Assembly: GCF_016772475.1 (NCBI RefSeq)
Contig: NZ_CP068595.1
Coordinates: 806,001-870,000, forward strand
Length of the DNA stretch: 64,000 bases
Source: Paenibacillus sonchi
GTDB taxonomy: Bacteria > Bacillota > Bacilli > Paenibacillales > Paenibacillaceae
Reading direction: 5' to 3'
Shown: in pieces, positions 19,537-27,388 of the stretch
Position numbering within the stretch: position 1 is the first letter of the stretch
How the letters are laid out: each line of letters starts with the position of its first letter
Made by a program: the position numbers and the translations under genes
The notes under the pieces: generated by a model
What the model was told of the DNA's origin: nothing
Databases searched by the model: none
The model's input: the letters and a program-made list of their open reading frames with translations, nothing else

Positions 19537-20193
19537 CTATTCTGCAAGTCCGTTTTTATAGGCATAAATAGCCGCCTGGGTGCGATCCTCCACACCCAGC
19601 TTGGCGAGAATATTCGTCACATGGAATTTCACAGTCTTAATGCCGATGATCAGCTGGTCAGCAATATCCTGATTGGATCTGCCCTGAGCCAGCAGCTTGA
19701 GCACTTCCATCTCGCGTTCGGTAAGCTCCTTGTAGGCTGGCGCTTCACTGCTCTTGGCATTGGAGCGGAAGCGGTTCATCATTTTGGAGGCGACCTGCGA
19801 CTCCAGCACGGACTGGCCTCTTGCGGCTGCACGGATTGCATCCGCCACTTCGCTGGCCCGCGAGGTCTTCAGCAGATAGCTGAATGCGCCGGCCTCAATC
19901 ACCGGATACATTTTCTCATCGTCCAGATAGCTGGTCAGCACAATGACTTTGCAGTCCGGGTACAGCTTCAGAAGCTGCCTCGTTGTTTCAATCCCGTCCA
20001 TGCCATCCATCACCAGATCCATCAGGACCACATCTGGGTTGTATTCCTGGGCAAGCCGGATGCCTTCTTCTCCGCTTCCGGCTTCGCCCACCACTTCTAT
20101 TCCATCCTCGGTGCCAAGCACCGCGGCAAGACCAATCCGGACCATTTCGTGATCGTCTACAAGCAGTACTTTAATTGCTTCCTCCATCTCCAT
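19537..20193 (-). CDS. liaR: LiaR-like NarL-family response regulator
   Basis: A 218-residue regulator with an N-terminal receiver domain (LVDDHE; phospho-acceptor Asp59 in [14 protein letters not shown] and LLKTS) and a C-terminal LuxR-type helix-turn-helix ([22 protein letters not shown]). LiaR activates envelope-stress genes, in Bacillus mainly liaIH, after phosphorylation by LiaS. It follows liaS by 14 bases. The PspA-containing operon upstream on the same strand is the obvious target, although I could not identify its binding box with certainty. Confidence 0.9.
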   Translation of the reverse strand: MEMEEAIKVLLVDDHEMVRIGLAAVLGTEDGIEVVGEAGSGEEGIRLAQEYNPDVVLMDLVMDGMDGIETTRQLLKLYPDCKVIVLTSYLDDEKMYPVIEAGAFSYLLKTSRASEVADAIRAAARGQSVLESQVASKMMNRFRSNAKSSEAPAYKELTEREMEVLKLLAQGRSNQDIADQLIIGIKTVKFHVTNILAKLGVEDRTQAAIYAYKNGLAE

Positions 20194-20207
20194 GGCACCC
20201 TTGCCTC

Positions 20208-21241
20208 CTATTCGTTGACTAATGGTACAGTAATCTCGATCCGCATGCCTTTACCCGGAGCGGTAATGAACTGGATCGAGCCCCCGGTCTCGTTAATCCG
20301 CTCCTGCATATTCGACAGGCCGTAGGATGTCTGCTTGCTCTCATCCATCTCGAAGCCGACCCCGTCATCCCGCAGGGTGAGCCGGACGGTATCGCCCCGG
20401 CGGTGCAGCCGGATCTCCATCTTCTCCGCCTTGGCGTGGCGGAGTGTGTTGGAGATTGCTTCCTGCACGATGCGGAACAAGTGATTCTCCACACCCTTCA
20501 TCAGCTGCACATCCGGGTCCATTTCGAATACGATGTCGATCGGAATCTTGATCTCCAGCTCCTTGATCAGCTCCTGAAGTCCCTCCCGCAGCCCTTTCCC
20601 CTCCAGATAGACCGGACGCAGGTGCAGCAGCAGCGCGCGCATCTCGGACTGGGCAACGGCCGACATCTCTTCAATCAGCGCAATTTGCCGCTGTGCCTTG
20701 TCAAAATCCTTTTCCAGGGTCCGTCCTACCGCTGTTGCTGTCATGGAGATGGCGAACAGCTGCTGGGACACGGCATCGTGCAGTTCCCGGGCCAACCGCT
20801 GCCGTTCTTCCATAATTGCGGATACACGGGCCTGCTCGGCCAGCTTGGCATTGTTGGTGGAGAGCCGCTGCAGCGTGTTCACCTGGTTCTCCCATTTGCC
20901 GCTGATCCGGCTGAGCTGCCCGCTGAGCCTGCCCAGCTCATCATTGCCAAGATCCGGCATAGCCGGAGTCAGATTTCCTTTTCCCAGGCCACCAGGGTAG
21001 CCCGCAGCCGCTCCAGCTTCCGTTTGGTGCGAAACCCCTGGTAGAAGCCAAAAACAATACCGAACACCACAGGCAGCAGAATTAGCGTCACCGCTGTTCT
21101 TACGCCGATTTTCCAATCCTCAAACGGCTGCAAATATCCATATGTATACATAATGTACAGGATAACGAGCAGCATGACCAAAGAGAACAGAGCCCCCTCA
21201 CCCATGCTGCGCGTAACCATATTGCTGCTTTTTTTGCCCAT
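20208..21241 (-). CDS. liaS: LiaS-like sensor histidine kinase, frameshifted
   Basis: Two membrane helices lie near residues 18-35 and 48-66 with a short extracytoplasmic loop, as in intramembrane-sensing kinases. A HAMP-like linker follows, then a HisKA_3 domain with the phospho-acceptor in [18 protein letters not shown] and an ATPase domain with [25 protein letters not shown] and [10 protein letters not shown]. The frame breaks near 20977: VAWEKEI ends in a stop, but one extra G gives [13 protein letters not shown] and a 344-residue protein. Its partner is LiaR; LiaF would inhibit it in the absence of stress. Confidence 0.88.
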
Positions 21242-21280
21242 GCCGGGAAGCTCTCCTTCTTGGTTAAGTGTCAGGGCCGC

Positions 21281-21928
21281 TTAGTCTGCCCGCACATCCA
21301 GGTCACCCATTAGATAAGAAATATTAAATTTCACTTTCTGCTCACAGCTGTCGTAGTTAGCCGACTTCCAGTTCAACCGGTTCAGCATACCCGTATCGCG
21401 GTGGCTGCCGAACTCAATAGAGCCGAACAGCACGAAAGCCTCGATCTCCACCCCGTAATCCTCGGACAGATGAATATCCGTGTCGCCAAAAATCCCCTGG
21501 AACAGCATCACCGTCTCCCGGTCCTCTGCCATTGCCAGCGACAAATCAATATCTGCCTCCCCCAGCACATGCCAGGCACTCAGGCTGCGCATGACCCAAG
21601 GTGACAGATCCCAGTCAAATCTGGACGAGAAGCTTTGCTTCTGCATAAACCCGCCCCTGCGCTGCATCCGTCTGGATTTCACAAAAAACATCCCCAGAGA
21701 GATCAGGCAAATTCCGAGCACCAGCAGCAGATGATCCAGCATCAGCAGCACGGCCCCAACCCCCAGGAGCTTATACCCCTGCTTGACCTTGCCCGACGTT
21801 GTCCGGTAAATCCCGAGCAGCAGGAACAGAAGCGCGACAATGGAGAAAAATCCGAGCCATCTGCCAAATATCATTAAGCAGCCGACGCCGATCAGTCCAA
21901 TGGCAATCATACGGTTCCGTTTATCCAT
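21281..21928 (-). CDS. liaF: LiaF-like membrane regulator
   Basis: The 215-residue protein has about four N-terminal hydrophobic segments (IAIGLIGVGCLMIFG, FSIVALLFLLLGIY, LGVGAVLLMLDHLL, LVLGICLISLGMFFV) and a C-terminal beta-helical DUF2154 domain (LGEADIDLSLA, FGDTDIHLSEDYGVEIEAFVLFG split across repeats, YLMGDLDVRAD). LiaF keeps LiaS inactive until cell-envelope damage occurs. The start is ATG 21928 because AGGAGGTGCGAA precedes it. It is 39 bases upstream of liaS, giving the canonical liaF-S-R order. Confidence 0.88.
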   Translation of the reverse strand: MDKRNRMIAIGLIGVGCLMIFGRWLGFFSIVALLFLLLGIYRTTSGKVKQGYKLLGVGAVLLMLDHLLLVLGICLISLGMFFVKSRRMQRRGGFMQKQSFSSRFDWDLSPWVMRSLSAWHVLGEADIDLSLAMAEDRETVMLFQGIFGDTDIHLSEDYGVEIEAFVLFGSIEFGSHRDTGMLNRLNWKSANYDSCEQKVKFNISYLMGDLDVRAD

Positions 21929-21978
21929 TTCGCACCTCCTATATGTTTTGCGGAGCAAAACTCTCTTCGTAAGCATGT

Positions 21979-22168
21979 TATAACTGTATTTCCTACCATT
22001 AAAAAGTCCCAAATTTGCTCAAAAGCCAAGCTAATTGTACTCTCTACACTTAAAAAGACTGCAATTCAGTAAATAAGCGACTTTAGCCAATTTTAACTGC
22101 ACAAAATACATCTAACGTTAAAAGCACGGGGTTCCCCACCCTTTTAACTGCAGAAAATACAATTAGTT
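21979..22168. repeat. Four copies of a ~25-nt motif, two direct and two inverted
   Basis: Consensus TAATTGTATTTTCTGCAGTT followed by AAAAG. Copies start near 21981 and 22032 in the plus direction and occupy about 22091-22116 and 22141-22168 in the minus direction. The steps between like-oriented copies are about 50 bases, so the group can fold as a large palindrome. Confidence 0.6.
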
Positions 22169-22266
22169 AGGATGCCTTAAAGCTAGATGGGGTCTATCTG
22201 TGGTTCAACCTAACATTGAATTGCAGGGTTCATAAGGTTCTGCAGCGTTGCCCGCATCCCGCTATA

Positions 22267-22306
22267 AAAGCCATACCGGTATGGAAGATCCATACCGTAT
22301 GGCTTT
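22267..22306 (-). terminator. Terminator of the PspA operon
   Basis: AAAGCCATAC-CGGTATGG pairs with CCATACC-GTATGGCTTT around a 5-base loop, with one bulged base. On the minus strand it runs into TTTTAT. It lies about 50 bases after the second pspA-like stop. Confidence 0.7.
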
Positions 22307-22354
22307 ACCTTGATCAGCATATCATATCTGCCTATTGTTTAGGAACAGGCTTTA

Positions 22355-23059
22355 TTACTCTTTTTTATCCAATGAAGGAGAAGATGGAGTAGTGTTCAGC
22401 TTGCTCTTCAGTGCGGCGAGCTGTTCTTCCACTTTCAGCTGCTTTTCGGCATCAACCGGTTTGCTGTATGCTGTTGCCGAAGGGCTGTAAGGTGCACGCA
22501 GCACATCTGCTTCTGCTTCAAGCTGCATGATTTTTTCTTCCATGCGGTGGAATCCCAGGGACGCGCTGCCGCTCTCGATGGCATGAACACTGCTGATTTG
22601 CGACATTTGCTTTTTGGCCTTGGCCATTTGCGCACGGGATACCAGCTCGTTGCGTTTGTTGCGCAGCTTGTAGAATTCATCCTTCATATCATGAAGCTGC
22701 TGCACCAGTTCCTTAGCTTGAACCTCTGCCTGAGCGTGAAGCTCGCTGTATTCGGCATGCTTCTGGTCAAAGTAGATTTTTTCTTCCAGCAGCTTGCGGG
22801 TAACTTCCTCCTGGCCATTCTTCAGTGCCAGTTCAGCTTGAGCGGCACGTTGTCCGGATACTTTTGCCGCTTCCTCAACACGCTGCTTCATGCGGCGCTC
22901 ATTGGCCATCTGCTTCGCTACGGTTACCTCAGCTTCGTGAATTTCAGCCTCCATATCGCGCAGATATTGGTTCAGCATTACGATTGGGTCCTCTACCTTA
23001 TCCAGCAAGTCATTTACCGACGCCTTTGTCATATCCTTAATCCGTTGAAATACTCCCAT
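22355..23059 (-). CDS. PspA/IM30-family envelope-stress protein (second paralogue)
   Basis: A 234-residue, almost entirely helical coiled-coil protein starting [25 protein letters not shown], of which the amphipathic N-terminal helix and the [16 protein letters not shown] segment are diagnostic of PspA/LiaH. These proteins form ESCRT-III-like rings that bind and seal stressed membranes. A proline/serine-rich tail ([11 protein letters not shown]) ends it. It is the last gene of the four-gene operon, four bases after the PspC gene, and differs clearly from the PspA paralogue at 23553. Confidence 0.9.
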   Translation of the reverse strand: MGVFQRIKDMTKASVNDLLDKVEDPIVMLNQYLRDMEAEIHEAEVTVAKQMANERRMKQRVEEAAKVSGQRAAQAELALKNGQEEVTRKLLEEKIYFDQKHAEYSELHAQAEVQAKELVQQLHDMKDEFYKLRNKRNELVSRAQMAKAKKQMSQISSVHAIESGSASLGFHRMEEKIMQLEAEADVLRAPYSPSATAYSKPVDAEKQLKVEEQLAALKSKLNTTPSSPSLDKKE

Positions 23060-23062
23060 AAT

Positions 23063-23548
23063 TTACACTTCTCCCTTCTCGTATTTAGAAAGTTTTTGTT
23101 TGAGTTCTTCTACTTCTTTTTGCAATGCCTTCTTCTCAATGTCCTTCATCATGGCATCAATACCGGAGTCTTGTGCCGAATAAGCTCCCGCTTTGTCATA
23201 ACCGGGGTTGTAGCCCGGCTGGCTGCCGTAAGGGCCGTAGCCGCCTTGTCCTTGAGGACCATAAGGTCCTTGCGGTCCGCGTCCATGCTCAGGTCTGCCT
23301 GCGTATGGGCCGCCATAAGGGCCCCCCGGTGCGCCGGGCCCAGGTCCGAAAGGATTATACTGGGTCGGCTCCTTGGGAATAATAAACGCTGCGATGAAGT
23401 ACACCAGAATGGTGGTTCCGCCGGTAAAAGGAATGCTGACCAGCAGCAGAATCCGGAACAGCGTGGAGTCGATGCCGAGCGTCTCGGACAATCCACCTGC
23501 CAGCCCTGTCATCACCTTGTCTCGGGTTGAACGATACAATCGGGTCAT
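23063..23548 (-). CDS. PspC-domain membrane protein with Gly/Pro-rich linker and coiled coil
   Basis: The 161-residue protein begins with a PspC domain (MTRLYRSTRDKVMTGLAGG, then FRILLLVSIPFTGGTTILVYFIAAFIIP, about residues 1-62). A 70-residue flexible Gly/Pro/Tyr-rich linker follows, then a C-terminal coiled coil (MMKDIEKKALQKEVEELKQKL). PspC proteins recruit or sense PspA at the membrane. The C-terminal coiled coil could contact the PspA products on either side; this is inference. The start is ATG 23548 with AAAGGAG upstream. Confidence 0.85.
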   Translation of the reverse strand: MTRLYRSTRDKVMTGLAGGLSETLGIDSTLFRILLLVSIPFTGGTTILVYFIAAFIIPKEPTQYNPFGPGPGAPGGPYGGPYAGRPEHGRGPQGPYGPQGQGGYGPYGSQPGYNPGYDKAGAYSAQDSGIDAMMKDIEKKALQKEVEELKQKLSKYEKGEV

Positions 23549-23552
23549 AGAA

Positions 23553-24230
23553 CTACTCCTTTCCATCGTTGTTCAGCTTCTCCTTCAGGCGGGCCATCTC
23601 TCTTTCGAGTACAGTCGCCACGGTTTCTCCAGCCTGAATAGCGTATTCCTGCCCCATGCGGCGCAAATCGCGCAGGCTCTTCGCCTCCAGCTCCCAATCG
23701 CTCATCCGGTCTTCCAGCCGGCCGAACATCTTGGGAACATCACTGCCATTGCCATAAGCTGTGGCTCTTTGGTTCATGCGCTGCTGCAGCCGCAGCGACT
23801 CCATCCGTGCTGCATAATACTGGCGTTTGCTGTAGACCGTCTGATACTCCATTTTCAGCTCGTTGAGTTGGCTCTCAAGCTCAAAAAGTGATTGCTGGCT
23901 CTGCTCCAGCAGTCCGCTGTACTGCTCCAGCTTTTCCTCGTGAATGATCTTCTCCTGCAGCGCCAGCTTGGCCAGATGATCCTCGCCCGCCTTCAGCGCC
24001 AGCAGTGCCTGCTCTTCACGTTTGTTCTTCATGGCTGTCGCCTGATTGACCTGCTGCTGCAATTGCTTCGTATGGGCTGCATATTGCTGGTACAACCGCT
24101 CAGCTTCGGTGATTTCCTCACGGGTTGAATGTAGAAATTGATCGATCAGCTTCACCGGGTCCTGGCTTTGTTCCAGTCGTTCATTCAAGTTAGCTACGGT
24201 AATATCCCTCATGCGGCGAAAAACACTCAT
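23553..24230 (-). CDS. PspA/IM30-family envelope-stress protein (first paralogue)
   Basis: A 225-residue helical protein of the PspA/LiaH family. The N-terminus SVFRRMRDITVANLNERLEQ forms the membrane-binding helix, followed by SQDPVKLIDQFLHSTREEI and a long Gln/Glu-rich coiled coil. It is 46 bases after the LiaI-like gene and 4 bases before the PspC gene. It is shorter and more Gln-rich than the paralogue at 22355, suggesting distinct roles rather than a recent duplication. A function in membrane-damage response is inferred from family and context. Confidence 0.88.
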   Translation of the reverse strand: MSVFRRMRDITVANLNERLEQSQDPVKLIDQFLHSTREEITEAERLYQQYAAHTKQLQQQVNQATAMKNKREEQALLALKAGEDHLAKLALQEKIIHEEKLEQYSGLLEQSQQSLFELESQLNELKMEYQTVYSKRQYYAARMESLRLQQRMNQRATAYGNGSDVPKMFGRLEDRMSDWELEAKSLRDLRRMGQEYAIQAGETVATVLEREMARLKEKLNNDGKE

Positions 24231-24276
24231 GATTTCCTGCTCCCTCCCTGCTTCTTATTAAGTAATCTTCAGATGC

Positions 24277-24579
24277 TTAATATGTTCCATTTCTTCTGCC
24301 CTTCAGCACCGAGATGCCCCAAACCACCAGCGCGATACCGAGCAGCGGTCCGATGATCCAGGCAAGCTTGGCGATCAGGGACATGACACCGATGAACATT
24401 ACCACCCAGCCGATAATCTTGCGTCCGCTTTTAATTCCGTAGTACCCGAGAACAACCAGCAATACCGGGAACAAAATTCTGAACATTCCATGGATCAGCG
24501 GAAGGGCAATCCCCATCAGCATAATCGCTCCAAGCACGATCAGAACAATCGCAAGTCCGTTACCTTGTCTTCTTTGCAT
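24277..24579 (-). CDS. LiaI-like small membrane protein
   Basis: A 100-residue protein with three or four hydrophobic segments (LAIVLIVLGAIMLMGIALP, ILFPVLLVVLGYYGI, IIGWVVMFIGVMSLIA, IIGPLLGIALVVWGI) and a basic tail. It resembles the LiaI/LiaF transmembrane domain often encoded at the head of lia and psp operons, where LiaI anchors LiaH rings at the membrane. It is the first gene of the minus-strand operon and probably lies directly behind the stress-inducible promoter. Confidence 0.7.
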   Translation of the reverse strand: MQRRQGNGLAIVLIVLGAIMLMGIALPLIHGMFRILFPVLLVVLGYYGIKSGRKIIGWVVMFIGVMSLIAKLAWIIGPLLGIALVVWGISVLKGRRNGTY

Positions 24580-24877
24580 TTTTTCTCACCGCCTTTCGTT
24601 AACCTTGAACCTTATAGCCTTATTCTAGGGCAATCCGCAGACTTCTAAAACAGACCGGGGACGGTTTTGTGTACTGGACCTTAGTCGGGGAGGCTATGGG
24701 ACTGCAGGCTACCGGGCTTACGTTAGGCAGGAGTTTCACATTACTCTCCGCACTGTCAACTTTCAGTTTGCGTAATACTTCACCGTTGTACATAATTATG
24801 GAAGTAAAGAGGCCTCATCTTTAAACACCCCTTAATCGGACTCCAGCAACATGCGGCTGAACAAAGGAGCATAACCT
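24580..24877. other. Divergent promoter region of the psp operon and the Bce-like module
   Basis: This 298-base gap must hold promoters for both directions. I see a spaced TTAGTC...GGACTG pair (about 24681-24706) that might be part of a LiaR-type site, but the match is too weak to call. No gene is supported. Confidence 0.35.
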
Positions 24878-25564
24878 ATGAAAACGCTATTGATCGTAGA
24901 GGACGACCGCAGTCTCAATAAAGGCATCGCCCTGACCCTTGCCCAGAATGATCTGGCTATACAGCAAGCCTATGATATCACCTCAGCGGAGCAAATCCTC
25001 TCTTCTAATAAGATTGATCTTATCATCCTGGATATCCATCTTCCCGACGGAAGCGGACTGGACTACTGCGAGAAGATCCGCAGAACCTCCCAGGTGCCGA
25101 TTATCTTTTTGACTGCGAATGATATGGAACCGGATATCGTTACAGGGTTTGAGCTTGGGGGCGATGACTACATTACGAAACCTTTCAGCCTGATGGTCCT
25201 CCGGGCCAGGGTTATGGCCGTCCTCAAACGAACCGCCTCCCGCGGCGAGGACAAAATAACACTCGGTCCTTTAAGCTTTGATTTTGGAAAACTGGAATTT
25301 TATAAAAATACGGAACAACTCATCCTTAGCAAAACCGAACTGAAGCTGCTGAAAATTCTGGTGGCGAACCCCGGTACGATTTTAACCAGAGAACAATTAA
25401 TCGACAGGATCTGGATGCAGGAGGCGGAGTTTGTGGATGAGAACGCCCTGACAGTTGCCGTCAAACGTCTGCGTACCAAGATTGAGGATGAGCCTGCGGC
25501 TCCGAAATACATAAAAACAGTCTATGGCCTGGGGTATATGTGGGCGGAGAGGCCAAATCTATGA
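24878..25564 (+). CDS. OmpR-family response regulator of a Bce-like peptide-antibiotic module
   Basis: A 228-residue regulator: receiver domain (VEDDRSLNKG, phospho-acceptor Asp52 in IILDIHLPDGSG, LTAND, TKPFSLMVL) and winged-helix domain (LSKTELKLLKILVANPG, LTREQLIDRIWMQ, DENALTVAVKRLRTKI, TVYGLGYMW). The output domain resembles BceR/VirR-type regulators. Its stop overlaps the kinase start by four bases, and an ABC transporter follows, forming a regulator-kinase-ATPase-permease module of the kind that senses and resists cell-wall-active peptides. The likely target is the promoter of its own transporter genes. Confidence 0.9.
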   Translation: MKTLLIVEDDRSLNKGIALTLAQNDLAIQQAYDITSAEQILSSNKIDLIILDIHLPDGSGLDYCEKIRRTSQVPIIFLTANDMEPDIVTGFELGGDDYITKPFSLMVLRARVMAVLKRTASRGEDKITLGPLSFDFGKLEFYKNTEQLILSKTELKLLKILVANPGTILTREQLIDRIWMQEAEFVDENALTVAVKRLRTKIEDEPAAPKYIKTVYGLGYMWAERPNL

Positions 25565-26634
25565 CCAGCAGTAAATATGTCCGCAGCTTCAAACGGTACA
25601 ACCTCGTTTTTTCAGTAATCTTTTTGCTCCTGGTATCAGGTTATGCCGGTACAGTCTCCTTTCTGGAAGGGGAACACCCGGCACTCTTGGAACTGACAGT
25701 CCTCTTCGTGTCCTGCATGCTGCTCCTGGGAGGCGTAAGGAACTGGACACTGCGGCGGCAAATTACAAGCTTCATGGATTCTGTTGATGAAATGGTGGAC
25801 CGGGCGATTCATGGGCGGGAGAAAATGACCCATTTCGACGAGACCAGCCTCTCCTCCCTGGAGCATAAGTTATGGCGCTACATTGAGATCAACAAAGCGA
25901 ATGAGCAGAATCTGGAAACCGAAAAGAACACCATCAAAGAGCTGATCTCCGATATCTCCCATCAGACCAAAACCCCTCTCTCCAGTATCATGATGTACAG
26001 CCAATTGCTTGCCGAAACGCCGGAACTCAGCGGCAATACCCGGCTTCTGCTGAACGAGATAGAATCGCAATCGGAAAAGCTCGAATGGCTGATTACCTCT
26101 CTGGTCAAACTGTCGAGACTGGAAGCGGGCATGATCACGCTGCAAAGCACTGCCAGTCCCGTAATTGAGACAATTACCCGGGCCGTATCGCATATTTACA
26201 CCCGTGCAGAGAGCAAAGGAATCGGCATTCAGATTAAATGCGATCCGCTGACGAAAGCCCGCCACGATCATAAGTGGACAAGCGAAGCACTGTTCAACCT
26301 GCTGGAGAATGCAGTCAAGTATACAGAAGCAGGCGGCACCATCAGGATTTCAGCCGAAAGCAATGAGATGTTTACACGGATTGATGTTTCCGATACGGGA
26401 ATAGGGATTCAGAAGGAGGAGCTTAGGCATATCTTCAAGCGGTTTTACCGGGGATGTAGCGCCAGGGATTACGAAGGCATCGGGATCGGGCTTTATTTAA
26501 CGCAGAAAATTATCAGCATCCAGGGAGGTTTTATTACGGCGGCATCCGAGGTAGATAAAGGAACGAAGCTCTCGATTTTTCTCCCCAAATCTAAATGTGT
26601 CAATACCGACAGATTTCAGACACAACCCGGTTAG
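25561..26634 (+). CDS. Sensor histidine kinase of the Bce-like module
   Basis: A 357-residue kinase with two N-terminal helices (LVFSVIFLLLVSGYAGTV and LLELTVLFVSCMLLLGGV), only a short outer loop, and no HAMP domain. The phospho-acceptor is in ELISDISHQTKTPLSSIMMY. The ATP-binding boxes are LFNLLENAVKYTE, VSDTGIGI and GIGIGLYLT. The short loop suggests that it does not sense ligand itself and instead receives the signal from the FtsX-type permease. The start is ATG 25561, overlapping the regulator stop (ATGA). Confidence 0.88.
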   Translation: MTSSKYVRSFKRYNLVFSVIFLLLVSGYAGTVSFLEGEHPALLELTVLFVSCMLLLGGVRNWTLRRQITSFMDSVDEMVDRAIHGREKMTHFDETSLSSLEHKLWRYIEINKANEQNLETEKNTIKELISDISHQTKTPLSSIMMYSQLLAETPELSGNTRLLLNEIESQSEKLEWLITSLVKLSRLEAGMITLQSTASPVIETITRAVSHIYTRAESKGIGIQIKCDPLTKARHDHKWTSEALFNLLENAVKYTEAGGTIRISAESNEMFTRIDVSDTGIGIQKEELRHIFKRFYRGCSARDYEGIGIGLYLTQKIISIQGGFITAASEVDKGTKLSIFLPKSKCVNTDRFQTQPG

Positions 26635-26686
26635 AATGGTCTGGTATCTTAAGGAACAACCAAAGAGATGGAGGAATGACCTACCC

Positions 26687-27388
26687 ATGCCTATTTTGAA
26701 AATCGAACATCTGAAGAAATACTACGGAAAAGATCCGCAGACGACGGTAAAAGCACTGGACGATGTCTCGCTATCTGTGGAGAAAGGGGAATTTCTGGCC
26801 ATTGTCGGCACCAGCGGCAGCGGAAAAAGCACCTTGCTGCATATGCTGGGCGGCCTGGACCGGGCTACGGCAGGCAAGGTTATAGTAGACGGGAACGATA
26901 TTTTTGCGATGAGCGATGAGAAATTGACGATTTTCAGACGCCGGTCGGTCGGATTTATCTTTCAGAGCTATAATCTTGTCCCGATCCTGAATGTGCTCGA
27001 AAACATATTGCTTCCCATAGAGCTCGACGGCGGCAGAATCGATCAGGCGTATCTGGACGAGGTGATCCGCGCCTTGGGCCTTCAGGAGAAGATCCACAAT
27101 CTGCCTTCCAATCTCTCCGGCGGCCAGCAGCAGCGCGTGGCTATTGCCAGAGCCCTGGCTACCAAACCTTCTATTATTCTGGCGGACGAGCCTACAGGCA
27201 ATCTCGACAGCAAAACCAGCCAGGAGGTGCTGATTCTGCTGAAGCAGATGAGTGAGAAATTCAATCAGACCATCGTTATGATCACCCACAACGAGTCTAT
27301 CGCCCAGACCGCCGACCGCATTATTCGTATTGAAGACGGACACATTGTTTCGGGCAGCACTGCCTCCAGCGGAGCAAATCCGCTATGA
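26687..27388 (+). CDS. ABC transporter ATPase (MacB/Bce-type)
   Basis: The 233-residue ATPase has Walker [14 protein letters not shown], the Q loop [10 protein letters not shown], the signature [17 protein letters not shown], Walker [14 protein letters not shown] and the switch His in MITHNES. The pattern is that of the LolD/MacB/BceA family, which works with FtsX-like permeases. ATG 26687 gives the family's usual N-terminus ([13 protein letters not shown]); GGAGG lies twelve bases upstream, rather far. The stop overlaps the permease start by four bases. Confidence 0.92.
   Translation: MPILKIEHLKKYYGKDPQTTVKALDDVSLSVEKGEFLAIVGTSGSGKSTLLHMLGGLDRATAGKVIVDGNDIFAMSDEKLTIFRRRSVGFIFQSYNLVPILNVLENILLPIELDGGRIDQAYLDEVIRALGLQEKIHNLPSNLSGGQQQRVAIARALATKPSIILADEPTGNLDSKTSQEVLILLKQMSEKFNQTIVMITHNESIAQTADRIIRIEDGHIVSGSTASSGANPL

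Larger units (their letters stand above)
21929..22354. other. Gap between pspA and liaF with mirrored 25-nt repeats
   Basis: The gap separates the PspA operon from liaFSR. It holds four copies of a ~25-nt motif (21979-22168) and the pspA terminator hairpin (22267-22306). The liaFSR promoter must lie in or near the repeats unless transcripts read through. No gene is supported. Confidence 0.55.
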
